Assembly: GCF_022539505.1 (NCBI RefSeq)
Contig: NC_061508.1
Coordinates: forward strand, 269,272,736 to 269,336,735
Direction of reading: 5' to 3'
Length of the DNA stretch: 64,000 nt
Source of the DNA: Lolium rigidum
Taxonomy: Eukaryota; Streptophyta; Magnoliopsida; Poales; Poaceae
Part shown: one piece after another, positions 32,543 through 43,382 of the stretch
Position numbering within the stretch: position 1 is the first letter of the stretch
How the letters are laid out: each line of letters starts with the position of its first letter
The notes under the pieces: model-generated
Seen by the model: the letters and a program-made list of their open reading frames with translations, nothing else
What the model was told of the DNA's origin: nothing
Database searches by the model: none
Program-made: the position numbers and the translations under genes

Positions 32543-34249
32543 TGATGTCTACGCCCCCTCCTTTTCCTGTAGACAGTGTTGGGCCTCCAAGAGCAGAGGT
32601 TTGTAGAACAGCAGCAAGTTTCTCTTAAGTGGATCACCCAAGGTTTATCGAACTCGGGGAGGAAGAGGTCAAAGATATCCCTCTCATGCAACCCCGCAAC
32701 CACAAAGCAAGAAGTCTCTTGTGTCCCCAACACACCTAATAGGTGCACTAGTTCGGCGAAGAGATAGTGAAATACGGGTGGTATAAATAAGTAGTAGCAA
32801 CGGCACCGGAAAAGTGCTTTGCCCAGGACAAGTAAACAAGCAGTAGTAACGCAGCAGAAAACAAGTAAACAAGCAGCGATAGCGATATTTAGGAACAAGG
32901 CCTAGGGATCATACTTTCACTAGTGGACACTCTCAACATTGATCACATAACGGAATAGATAAATGCATACTCTACACTCTTGTTGGATGATGAACACCAT
33001 TGCGTAGGATTACACGAACCCTCAATGCCGGAGTTAACAAGCTCCACAATTCAATGTTCATATTTAAATAACCTTAGAGTGCATGAAAGATCAACACGAC
33101 TAAACCAAGTACTAACATAGCATGCACACTTGTCACCTTCACACTATGTAGGAGGAATAGATCACATCAATACCATCATAGCAATAGTTAACTTCATAAT
33201 CTACAAGAGATCACAATCATAGCCTACGCCAAGTACTAACACGGATGCACACACTCGTCACCATTACACACGTGCGGGAGGAATAAAACTACTTTAATAC
33301 ACATCACTAGAGTAGCACATAGATAAATTGTGATACAAAACACATTGCAATCATAAAGAGATATAAATAAGCACTTCATTATGCTCATTCATAACGGTGA
33401 ATAAGTATTCTGTGAAATATAGCCTAAGAGACCCACACAGGTGCACACACTCGTCACCTTTACACACGTGGGACAAGGAGTCTCCGGAGATCACATAAGT
33501 AAAATTCACTTGACTAGCATAACGACATCTAGATTACAAGCATCATCATATGAATCTCAATCATGTAAGGCAGCTCATGAGATTATTGTATTGAAGTACA
33601 TAGGAGAGAGATGAACCACATAGCTACCGGTACAGCCCCGAGCCTCGATGGAGAACTACTCCCTCCTCATGGGAGACAAGCAGCGGTGATGAAGATGGCG
33701 GTGGAGATGGCAGGTCGATGGAGAAGCCTTCCGGGGGCACTTCCCCGTCCCGGCGGTGTGCCGGAACGGAGACTCTTGTCCCCCGGATCTTGGCTTCGCG
33801 ATGGCGGCGGCTCCGGAAGGTTTCTCGTACCGTGGCTTTCGTCGAACGCCTCGAGGTTTTTAGGTCCGGGGGCTTTATATAGGCGAAGAGGCGGCGTCGG
33901 AGAGGTCGAAGGGGCGACCACACTATAGGGGCGCGCGGCCACCCCTAGGCCGCGCCGGCCTAGGGTTTGGTGGGCCCGTGCCCCCTCTCGGCGCTTCTCG
34001 TGTGTTCCGGATGCTTCCGGGCAAAATAGGAGGTTTGGCGTTGATTTCGTCCAATTCCGAGAATATTGCCCGAACAGCCTTTCTGGAAGCAAAAACAGCA
34101 GAAAACAGCAACTGGACTTTCGGCATCTCGTCAATAGGTTAGTTCCGGAAAACGCATAATAATGACATAAAGTGTGAACAAAACATGTCGGTATTGTCAT
34201 AAAACAAGCATGGAACATCAGAAATTATAGATACGTTGGAGACGTATCA
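32543..34249 (-). repeat. Right (5') LTR of element 2
   Basis: The 1707-bp repeat begins TGATGTCTACGCCCCC and ends GGAGACGTATCA, followed by the duplication GGCCT. The minus-strand TATA (CCTATATAAAG, 33870-33882) gives the likely transcription start region. Its last codon effect is notable: the integrase frame of the SIRE element reads GCC then TGA from the first bases of this LTR. Confidence 0.93.
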
Positions 34250-36040
34250 GGCCTCGATCTCCTCCTTGGTTCTTCTTGGCCTTGGAGGTATCACTTGATC
34301 AACTTGATCTTTTGGGTCCCCGTCTTGACTTTCAACTTGAGCAACTTCAATTTCTTGAGAGTGCTCAACCTCATGTGCTTGATCTTGGACATCATTTGGT
34401 GCGGAGCAAATATCCAATGGATACTTGTCGGAGCCATCATGAATTCTTGGTTGATCTTGACCTTGATCTTGTCCTTGATCTTGTCCTCGATCTTGTCCTT
34501 GATCTTGTCCTTGATCTTGCACACAAGAGGGAGAGTTTTGTTCTTGTTCTTGGGTTGGTGCATCATTTGCTTCACTTGATGGGGTTTGTTGATGTTGAGA
34601 AGATGAGGGCTCCACCGTGGTAGAGCATAGTCCTTCCCGAGACGCCACACCGTGTCCCTCAACGGGGCGGAAAAATCCCACACCCATTCTTACTATGGCA
34701 TCTTGAGGTATTTCATCACCTGCACATACATCAACTTGCCCTACTTGGGAGCCATCATTTTCTTCGAACCTCACACTACAAGATTCAATGATAATCCCGG
34801 AGGCTATATCAAAGATTCTATAAGTGTGAGACTCGGCACCGTAACCAACAAATATACCCTCCAAAGCTTTAGGAGCAAATTTAGATAAACGAACCCCTTT
34901 GATTTTGTAGAAACACTTACACCCGAACACCTTGAAGTATGAGATATTAGGCTTGTTCCCGGTGAGTATTTCATATGGAGTCTTGTTCAAGCCCTTGCGG
35001 AGATAGAGCCGGTTGGAGGAGTGACAAGCGGTGGAGATGGCTTCGGCCCAAAAGTTATAGCGGGATTTATACTCCGCCATCATAGACCTTGCCATATCCA
35101 TGAGAGTCCGGTTCTTCCTCTCCGCAACACCATTTTGTTGAGGGGTGTAAGCAGCGGAATATTGATGTCGAATCCCCTCATCACTAAGAAAATCATTGAG
35201 TGTGTAGTTCTTGAACTCGGAGCCGTTGTCACTTCTTATTGCCATAATGAGGAGGTTGTGTTGGCGTTGCACCTCGGTAGCAAAGTCAATGAATATTTGT
35301 TGAGTCTCATCTTTCGTCTTGAGAAAGTAGACCCAAGTGTATCTTGAGTAGTCATCGACAATCACCAAGCAATGTTTCTTCGCACCAAGACTTGCATGAG
35401 TAACGGGACCAAAGAGATCCACATGAAGGAGCTCCAAGATCCTCTTGGAAGAGATGATGGTCTTGCTTGGATGCGGAGAGTCATGCATTTTGCCTTCAAC
35501 ACAAGCCCTACAAACACGATCTTTGGCAAAAGACACATTTTCCATTAGTCCCACAATATGGTTCCCCTTGTGAAGACTTTGCAAAGTTCTCATGTTGACA
35601 TGGGCTAGGCGGCGATGCCACAACCAACCCACGTCCGCCTTTCCGAATAGGCACATCGCACTTGTCGTGGTGGTCCCCGAAAAGTCCACCACATACAAGT
35701 TGTGTTCGCGATACCCAACGAATGCGACTTTTAGAGTCTTGCTCCACAAGAGGACCACAATATCATTATCAATAAAGACGGCGAAACCCATCTTGCCAAG
35801 GGCGGAAACGGAAAGCAAATTGTAACCAAGGGTTTTGACAAGCATGACATCCACAAGAGTAATGTTGTGTGCAACCACAACCTTGCCAAAACCCAATACC
35901 TCGGATGTAGAATTATCGCCAAAGGAGACGGTGATATGATTTATGTTGGGCCTCAACTCCTTGACGAGGTTCTTGCCGCCGGTCATATGACTTGTACATC
36001 CACTATCAAGTACCCATTTTGAACCTCCGGCGGCATAGTC
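34247..36040 (-). pseudogene. Protease-integrase of the SIRE-type element, cut by element 2
   Basis: The protease motif WVLDSGCTSHM lies near 36015-35983. The integrase zinc finger has WLWHRRLAHVN (near 35640) and VCRACVEGK (near 35515). The catalytic triad is visible as LHVDLFGP (near 35430), IRSDNGSEFKN (near 35240) and QQNGVAERKNRTLMDMARSM (near 35130-35070). The C-terminal tail contains a QDQG repeat (34450-34519) and ends EEIEA, with TGA supplied by the nested LTR. Upstream, the protease frame is closed by TAG (36041-36043), and the gag frame ends by TGA in another phase. At least one frame change and one nonsense codon therefore separate gag from pol in this copy. Confidence 0.92.
34450..34519 (-). 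repeat. Coding 12-bp minisatellite (QDQG repeats) in the integrase tail
   Basis: Six tandem copies of about 12 bp (CTTGATCTTGTC on the plus strand) encode alternating Gln-Asp-Gln-Gly on the minus strand. The repeat is in frame, so copy-number changes keep the polyprotein open. It lies in the non-catalytic linker between integrase and RT. Confidence 0.85.
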
Positions 36041-36050
36041 CTACATGAGA

Positions 36051-38773
36051 TCAATTCTTGGATTTAGGTACCCATTTTTCAATGGGTCCTCTTTTGTTAG
36101 CAACAAGGGTCTTTGGGACCCAAATAGACCAAGCAACATAACCATCATATGGACCAACATATTTAGCATAAACATCACCATAATAATCTTTAAAAAGAAC
36201 ATAGTGAGGGTTATCTATTCCCGCACCATCATCATTAATGGTTTTGCCCTTTCGGGTTTCACCATTAGCTTTCTCATGTGCGGGCTTGGCCTTTTTCTTG
36301 TTTGCCTTTTTAGCCTTGGTATTATAACCAAGTCCCTCCTTCCCATTGTTTGACCTTTGCTTACTCAAAAGATCATCCAAGGAAAGTTTACTTTGGGGAG
36401 AGGAGGCCTTAGCAAGTTCATCCTTCAACCTAGCATTTTCCTCAATAATATTTGCATGATCACATGAAGGAGTAGAGGTACTAGGTATGTCATATGAAGC
36501 AAGCCTAATTTGAAGTTGCTCATAAGACTCGGAGAGGAGAGAGTATTCACTCTTCAAGGCTTTGTGAGCCTTGTCTAGTTCATCTAGATCCTTCACAAGT
36601 TTCTCATGATCAACACCAAATTTGGCCTTTTCCTTTATAAGCACTTTAGTCTTAGCTCTAGCAAGATCTCTAGCTTTAGTGAGCTTGTTAAGTTTATCTT
36701 GAGGTTCTTCAAGATTTTCTAGCCTCTCTTCAAGAGATGCTATAGTTTCTTGACATTCCTCAAGAGCATTTTTAAGAGCATGTATTTCTAGAGAGTCTTC
36801 TCTCTCTATTTGGCACTTTTTCTCAAGAGTATCATTTAGTTGAGCTATACGAACCATGAGACTTGAAACATGCTTCTTAGTGTTACCTTGTAGGTTACTA
36901 ATGAAATCATCAAACTCTAGCATTTCTTGTTTCACTTTTAGACTAGCGGGGTCAACCCCTAGATCATTAGAAATGTTAGGCGTAGAGGGGTTAGGAGATG
37001 ATACCTCGGAAGATTTAGCCATGAGGCAACTTTCTTCCTCCACATGAATGACCTCATTGGGAGATTCACTTGTTGATGAAGAGTTAGTAGAGAGGGAGGC
37101 AAGGGCAACCAATCCATTTGAGGTTGCATCTTCTTCATCATCAACATCTTCATCTCCGGAGGTATACTCTTCTTGAGTTGATAGCACAATAGATGTGTCC
37201 AAGGTGGACCTTGCCATGAAGCAATGTGCATTCTTGCGTTGAGGGTTCTCATTGGGTGAATCAAAGAGAGAGGAAGAGGGAATGTTGGTGGTGACAATGG
37301 CGGCCACTTCTCTTGAGCTTTCCTCTTCATCATCACTAGCACTTTCAATCTCATCGGAAGAGTATTCTTCATTAGCCACTAGCACAATCCTTGAGGGCCT
37401 TTTGCCCTTCTTGTTCTTGTTATAGAATTTCTTGTTGGGGGCTTTGAATATTTGCCCTTTGAGTCTTTGCTCTTGTCCTTGGGGATGAGCCTTCCACCAT
37501 GAGTCTCCCTATTCTCATAGGGACATTCGGCAATGAAATGGCGCTTGTCATTGCAATTGTAGCAAGATCTTGTTCTTGGGCCCGAGCTTGAGGGACCCCT
37601 TGAGTTGTTTCTCTTGATGTTGTCTTCCTTGGCCTTGGAAGGATCAATCCAAAAGGTGTTTGCATGGAACGCCATGTGGTCATGGTAGTGGTGTTCCAAG
37701 TCTTCCGGATAGGTCATGCTCCAAGATGCCCTATAAGATTCTTGAGGAATCACTTCTTCACGGGAGTTGACCACCAAGGCAAGGTTGGACCCTTTTGTCA
37801 TCCCAATGGCACGATTGCGGGAATCATGAGAGTTTTGCTCAAGCACCTTGAGAGCTTGCATCTCGTGCACGGCTTGTTGAGAGGTGAGAGAGGCATAGCA
37901 TTCTCTTCCGACAAGAGTCTTGACATCAATAGGCTCAAACGGCATCATGCACTCAATGTACTTCTCCTTGATCCAAGAGTCATCAATGTGAGTGGCTCCA
38001 ACATTCCGGAAGGAGCCGGCAACGGTGAGAAGTCTTCCATACATGTCTTCATGATCTTCATCCGGAAGCCTCATGAATCCTTCGGCTTTATTCCGAAGAG
38101 CATTATACTTGTTCCTTCTTGTGCTCTCACTTCCAATGCAACTCGCGGCCAAACCATCCCAAGCATCCTTGGCGGTGGTGAAATGCCGAACACGAGACAA
38201 CTCCTTTGTCCCCACAGCAGTTTGAATCATGTGCAAGGCGGTGTTGTTGAGTTGACTATCAACCGCTTCTCTTCTAGTCAACTTGTCGGGGTTGTAAGGC
38301 TTGAAGCCTTCCACGATGATTCTCCAAAGTTCATTGGAGGCACTGCGAACATGAGAGCTAAACTCAAATTGCCAAGTATCGTAATCATTAACGGAAAACT
38401 TAGGTGGGTCGCCTCGGATGTTTATATGAGGATGGGGAACCGGTATATCGGGAGATAGAAAAGGTGGAGGTACTCGATTGTAGCTCTCACTTCCACTAGT
38501 TCCCTTGGGAGATGCAATGGTGGATTTGATAGTGTTTAAGTTATCACCATCCATGGGTGTGGTAGCGGAGGGTAATACCGAAGTATCACCCTCTACTACC
38601 GCATCCGTGACATTAACCTCTATGGTGGGAGCCACGGGACGAGGAGGAGTCAAACGCTCGGAAATCATTTTTCTCATGCTTTCCATTTGAGCATCCATGG
38701 ATGACCTCAACGAATTGATATCATCCATGGTGACATTCCTAGCCTCCCCTTCCGTAGGTCCATCGTCCGGCAT
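36051..38773 (-). pseudogene. Gag of the SIRE-type element with zinc knuckle and coiled coil, one frameshift
   Basis: The frame 38773-37379 starts MPDDGPTEGEARNV and contains the copia gag fold. This spans roughly residues 120-330 (DYDTWQFEFSSHV, LWRIIVEGF, AKDAWDGLAASC). It is followed by a zinc knuckle CYNCNDKRHFIAEC with the usual C-x2-C-x4-H-x4-C spacing. Just after a basic segment the frame shifts at a five-C run (37437-37441). It continues as 37385-36051: acidic serine-rich segments (YSSDEIESASDDEEESS), then a long heptad-type coiled coil (about 36880-36480), then VYAKYVGPYDGYVAW before the stop. Extended coiled-coil gag is a SIRE-group feature. Downstream, protease lies in a different frame. 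The ATG at 38773 lies about 50 bp from the primer site, as expected. Confidence 0.88.
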
Positions 38774-38808
38774 ACTCTTAGGCGGTTAAGCCCGAAATAA
38801 GAGCCGAG

Positions 38809-38820
38809 GCTCTGATACCA
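38809..38820 (-). promoter_or_regulatory. Initiator tRNA-Met primer binding site of the SIRE element
   Basis: The minus strand reads TGGTATCAGAGC, the standard plant copia primer site complementary to initiator tRNA-Met, two bases from the end of the 5' LTR. Confidence 0.93.
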
Positions 38821-38822
38821 AT

Positions 38823-40085
38823 TGAAAGGATCGTATGCCGCACCTAGAGGGGGGGGGGGGTGAATAGGTGCTAACCAATTTTTAGTTCTTTTTCAATTTA
38901 GGCTTGACACAAAGGTAAATTCTCTAGATATGCAACTAAGTGAATTTACCTATATGACAAGGCAAACAACTAAGCAAGATATAGCTAAGCAATACAAGAG
39001 ATAGAATAGGATAGAGGTAATCGAGAGTGGAGCACGCGATGACACGGAGATGATTCCCGTAGTTCCCTTCCTTTGCAAGAAGGTACGTCTACGTTTGGAG
39101 GAGTGTGGTTGCTACGAAAGCCAAACCAACAGCCACGAAGGCTTCACTCAGATCTCCGGTGAGCAACGCCACGAAGGCCTAGCCCACTTCCACTAAGGGA
39201 TTTCCTCGAGGCGGAAACCGGGCCTTTACAAGGTTCTTGGGGCACACATCCACAACTGAATTGGAGGCTCCCAAATCTGTAACAATACAACAATCAACAA
39301 CAACACATCAACACAAATCAACTAGGGAACCAAATAGGAACACTAGCATGAGATCCCTCAAACAAGAGAGGGGGAAATGAAAAACGCTTCGGTGAGGATG
39401 TAGATCGGTGTCTTCTCCTTCGAATCTCCAAAGATCAAGAGCTTTGGTTGGGGGAGGAAGGAGATCTTGCAAATCTTGTGTTTCTTGAGGTGGCTCTAAT
39501 GGAGGTGGCTTGGCAGATTTCTTGTGCAATGATTGAGCAAGCATCCAAGGTAGAAGAAGGGGGGTATTTATACCCCCCCAGAAAATGAGCCGTTGCAGCT
39601 TCCGGGGGGCCGGATATTCCGGCCTAAGTAAGGGCCGGATAATCCGCCCCCCCCTCCCCCCGGATAATCCGGCCTTAGGGACAAAACTATGACAAAATCC
39701 GGCCAAATGTCCGGCCCCATGCCAGACTTGTTTTTCTTCAGGTCCTTAGCCAAAATCGAGGGGGGCAGATATTTCCAAAATATCCGGCCCGGATATTCCG
39801 GCCCTGGGACAAAACCGGGACAATATCCGGGCAAATGTCCGGCCCCTATACTGACTTGCTTTTCCTCAAAGACTTAGCCGAAAACCGGGGGCCGGATATT
39901 TCCACAATATCCGGCCCGGATTATCCGGCCTGATGAACTTTTGCTGCTTTCTTTTGACAGAACTGACCACATCCAACACACATGAAAATGTATCTATGTA
40001 ATCCCTGTACCACTTAAACAAACATTAGTGTATCACCTACATTGACATCAAACACACAAAACATAATGTGAGAGATGTTCTTTCA
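38823..40085 (-). repeat. 5' LTR of the SIRE-type element
   Basis: The 1263-bp partner of 21106-22354 carries the palindrome cluster at about 39600-39930. It is slightly longer than its partner, mainly through longer G and C runs (for example an 11-G run near 38849-38859 against eight). Confidence 0.95.
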
Positions 40086-40090
40086 CCTAT

Positions 40091-41976
40091 AACTTTTGTG
40101 AAGGTAGCCACGCCAAAAAGAGAGCCATTCGTCGTCAAACAGAGCCGCCATCCATCAGATCCATCTACACCACACCGAACGATATCCACCACCATAGTCT
40201 ATCCATTTCATCTCCCATCTACTCCATAGTCATAGCCATCACCATTGTAATAGGAAACTCCTTGAGAATTGACGGCCATTGTAAGAATATTGTGATTTCA
40301 ATTCAATTATTTGCAACAATTATTTCTATCTTTGATCTTGATATCATGTGTCAATAGTCCTCACTGGCTACCGGTTGGGGTGAATCCTCGCAGCGTTTAT
40401 ATGCATCTAATCTCATGAATATGACTAACAATTGAATAGGAGCTTTGCAATCTTGTATGGTTGTCTCTTTGCCTCGATTTGATGATCTGCAGGTACCCAT
40501 GTCTATCGGATCGATCAAGGAAGAGGTGGGATGAGGGGAGAATGGCATGCTACCGCGAAACCTCAGTGACAGAAAGGGGAAAGTAACAGTACATGTTTAG
40601 TGATCCACTCGGGATCAACATCACAATCATTTAGCTTAATGCTTTGGTATGTATTTATTTACTTAATAATTGTTGTTACTCGCGGCTGTGGGAACAATGG
40701 TTGTACCAAGATACTCTTGTCACCTCTAACTTTAGGGGCAAGAGTATTTAGGGGTGTGCTGCTCACAAATGTCTTATCACTATTTTATTTACTACACATT
40801 TGTGCTTCATTTCTATATGTATGCATAGCTGTAGGACAATCCTTGATCCTGGCCTATTTTCATCCATTGAACACAACCTAAACAAAGTAAACTAGATAGG
40901 CCCGGTAAACATAAAATCAAATCAACTAGCAAAATCTTGTAGACGTTTCCTTTACACCATTTTAGCATTACTTCCCAAGGTTCGATTAAACCTAGATCTT
41001 CTAGGAAAAAAACTTATCGTACTACAATCCATAATTCGGATCGAAGGTATCACCCATTATTCCATTTTTCTTGACAGTGGAGAAATGGCTGTCATGTCTT
41101 ATGCATACCAAGTATTGCCCTTCTTCCTCGTCTCTCTCCAAAAACTGGTACTAATCCAGAGCCCCATACCCATCAAGTAGATCCTATGGATAATCCCATG
41201 AGTACGAAAGAAATAATAAAATAACGGTTGAAACATAGGGGTTATGCAAAGAACACACCCAACCATAGGGGTTCATTAGCATTCCTTAAAGAAGCCCACT
41301 TGGAATGTAAATATACATGTTTTTCTTAGGTATTGTATTGTTGATTGATCTTTAGATTATCATGTTTTTTTAGAATTAGGAATAAATCCGCATTTCATGT
41401 AATATCTAGCTAAGCATTCGTCATTAAGTGTTTTTATTTGATTTGTATTGGTATCCGACACTAGTTCTAGAATTAGAAGTAGAAGTTCCGTCCCTGTTAT
41501 TTCACCCCTACTTCTAACAAAAATTCTTCATATTTTGGAACCATGAAATCCATATAATGTGTACCGAAAACCTAGTTTACGGTATCGCGCGAGCTTTGGT
41601 ACAATAGGACCCGTCAACTGGTAAAGGGCCCACCTTTCTTTTTAATACTGATGTACTTTCCTTTTTGGCTAGAATTCGGGTGGGGAGGGGGGAGGTAGCG
41701 GTATTCGATCGGAATTTGGGTGTAATTTGCGCTGGCGCGACGGAAATTCACCAGAGTCGAGTGGTATATAGGTTGCCGTAATTGTTTTCCAAAAATATAA
41801 GGATCTCGGGCGTGAATTCTCGGTGCTCTTTCTCACAAGATTTAGAATAGGCTATTTTTTCAAACAAAAACCTTAAAACTGGTTATTTTAAGAGTTTAAC
41901 AATTTTTACAGATTTAGATTTAGATATGTTCCGAGGGAGCTTTCTCAAATTTGGGGGCCTCATCATCAAAACTTAA
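40091..41976. other. Intergenic sequence without a recognised gene
   Basis: This continues the sequence left of the SIRE insertion. No domain-bearing frame is seen. AT-rich DNA dominates, with a short GC-rich patch near 41680-41760. It probably contains remnants of older elements that I cannot classify. Confidence 0.45.
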
Positions 41977-42594
41977 ATGGAAAAAAGATACGGAGAGGCG
42001 CCGCAGCGATCGCCGTGCTGTGCGGCGTCGACGTGTCACGATTGGAAGCGGAGGTGCTCTCTCTCATCAAGTCTCAACCACTCATTCTCTGCCTCTCCAA
42101 ACCAACCACGGGAAGCGCCGCCGCCGGGAGGATTGCGGGGGCACGCATTGGGGGAGGAGGCGGCCGCCGTCGGGTACGCATTGGGGGAGGAGGCGAGGGA
42201 GGAGGCCTCCGGCGTCGGGCATGCGTCGAGGAAGGAGGCTGCCGTCGCGAACTCGTCGAGGCAGGAGGCGGGCGCCGTCGAGCACGCGTCCAGGGAGGAT
42301 GCGGCCACCGTCGGGAAGGGAGGCCGCCGCACGAGCATGCAGCAGCAAGGGAGGCCGCCAATGCGGAGCATGCGGCAGGGAGGCTGCCGCGGCCGAGCAC
42401 GCGGCAGGGAGTCATGCGCGCGAGGTGCTCGTCGGCTAGCGCGGCGCCGACGTGCACGCACCGGGAAGAGCGCCGCCGAACACGCAGCAGCAAGGCCGTC
42501 GAGGAGCACGCAGCGTGAAGAACGCTGCCGAGCATGCAGCGGGAGGCTGCCGTCGACAAGGCAAGTATGTCTAACTATTTATATAAACAACTAA
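41977..42594 (+). other. GC-rich degenerate repeat region with an open frame of 205 codons
   Basis: The frame starts with ATG at 41977. From about 42140 it repeats a degenerate 10-13-residue unit of the type HASREEAA (for example EEAAAVGYALGEEAREEA and NSSRQEAGAVEHASREDAAT). The DNA is an imperfect GC-rich tandem repeat that is open in several frames on both strands, which argues against selection for one protein. No domain is recognised. The downstream 42600-42780 stretch repeats TAATCTG(A/G)TAGTTG-like motifs. A transposon fragment or an unannotated repeat is more likely than a gene. Confidence 0.35.
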
Positions 42595-43191
42595 TCTGTC
42601 AAGCATGTCTAATTAATCTGGTAATTGTGCTTGCCAAAGAACATTACTATATTTGTTTACAAATCTAACCTGGCAACCATAACTAGTTAATCTGATAGTT
42701 GATACCAGGTTAATCTGATGAATAACTTATAATGGTGGCTAATTTATCTGATAAATGTTAGGGAGAATCTGGTAGTTGCTTCTTATAAACTCCATGAACT
42801 TTTTGTAGGAAATGATGTCTAGCAAATGAGCAAAGTCAAAGGCCTGAAAAATCTGCCCTATGATATCTCAGAATGAAGCAAGTCTGAACCCATGTAATAC
42901 TTGATTGAAGGGACATCAATTTTTTACTATAGCATTGTTCGAGAGGGGATGCTTCAAGCGAGATGATGATTTGAGTTTGTCTTTTCTGAATTGGAACAGA
43001 TACTACTTATGGAAATCTAGAGTGTTTCCCTCTTTGTTCTTCTCTTCTTGTTACTATTTTGTTGACGTCCAAGTTTTGGATGTGATGCTATTGAGTAGTT
43101 GAGCTAAGAAGGGGATCCAGTTTTGGAAGCTTAGCTGGTCACAGCCTCACGGCTCGCGCTCTCGTTTAGAGAATCTTTTGACTTTTCCTGC

Positions 43192-43199
43192 TGACGTCA
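43192..43199. promoter_or_regulatory. TGACGTCA palindrome upstream of the POB1-like gene
   Basis: A perfect CRE/as-1-type bZIP site lies about 190 bp before the start codon of the gene at 43383. A weak TATA-like stretch (CTTAAATACATAAAAG, near 43250-43266) lies between them. The promoter role is inferred from position only. Confidence 0.4.
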
Positions 43200-43382
43200 G
43201 CCGTCGCACAGGGACTACTTTGGTGCGGCGCCGCCGGGTAGTCTCATCCAACTTAAATACATAAAAGATTTTAAGATCTGGTACCGCCGACGCCTGACCA
43301 GTCTTCTCGAAGAACCCTGCGGGAAGATCTAGGTTACGGCACCGTCCCGCACTTCACTCCTCTTCTAGAGACGGCGAAGCTC

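Larger units (their letters stand above)
27301..34249 (-). mobile_element. Non-autonomous LTR retrotransposon with tRNA-Asp primer site (element 2), nested in the SIRE element
   Basis: LTRs at 27301-29000 and 32543-34249 are flanked by GGCCT (27296-27300 and 34250-34254). The insertion lies between the integrase and RT parts of the SIRE polyprotein. The primer site on the minus strand is exact: CCCCGGCAACGGCGCCA (32516-32532) equals the 3' end of plant tRNA-Asp, with the same 10-nt spacer to the LTR as in the element at 11553-18626. The minus-strand LTR starts TGATACGTCTCCAACGTATC and contains a TATA box (CCTATATAAAG, near 28620 and 33872). The interior has no gag-pol, only a decayed ORF of unknown type at 31611-32323. 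It is related to the element at 11553-18626 by LTR ends, primer site and interior blocks. Confidence 0.93.
21106..40085 (-). mobile_element. SIRE-lineage Ty1-copia retrotransposon, complete ends, with nested insertion
   Basis: Two LTRs (21106-22354 and 38823-40085) beginning TGAAAGGATC and ending GATGTTCTTTCA are flanked by the duplication CCTAT (21101-21105 and 40086-40090). The minus-strand primer site TGGTATCAGAGC (38809-38820) matches initiator tRNA-Met and stands two bases from the 5' LTR. The order on the minus strand is gag with zinc knuckle and coiled coil, protease, integrase, RT, RNase H, then an extra ORF in the env position. A long coiled-coil gag, an extra 3' ORF, repeated polypurine tracts and palindrome-rich LTRs are known hallmarks of the SIRE (Maximus) group. 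The LTRs show about a dozen substitutions in 1.25 kb by eye, so insertion is fairly recent. The element is 12.0 kb without the nested 6.95-kb insertion. Confidence 0.93.

Noticed and set aside
42036..42559. Several minus-strand frames of 88-161 codons rich in Ala, Ser, Arg and Pro
   Set aside because: They arise from the GC-rich repeat at 41977-42594 and show no domain.
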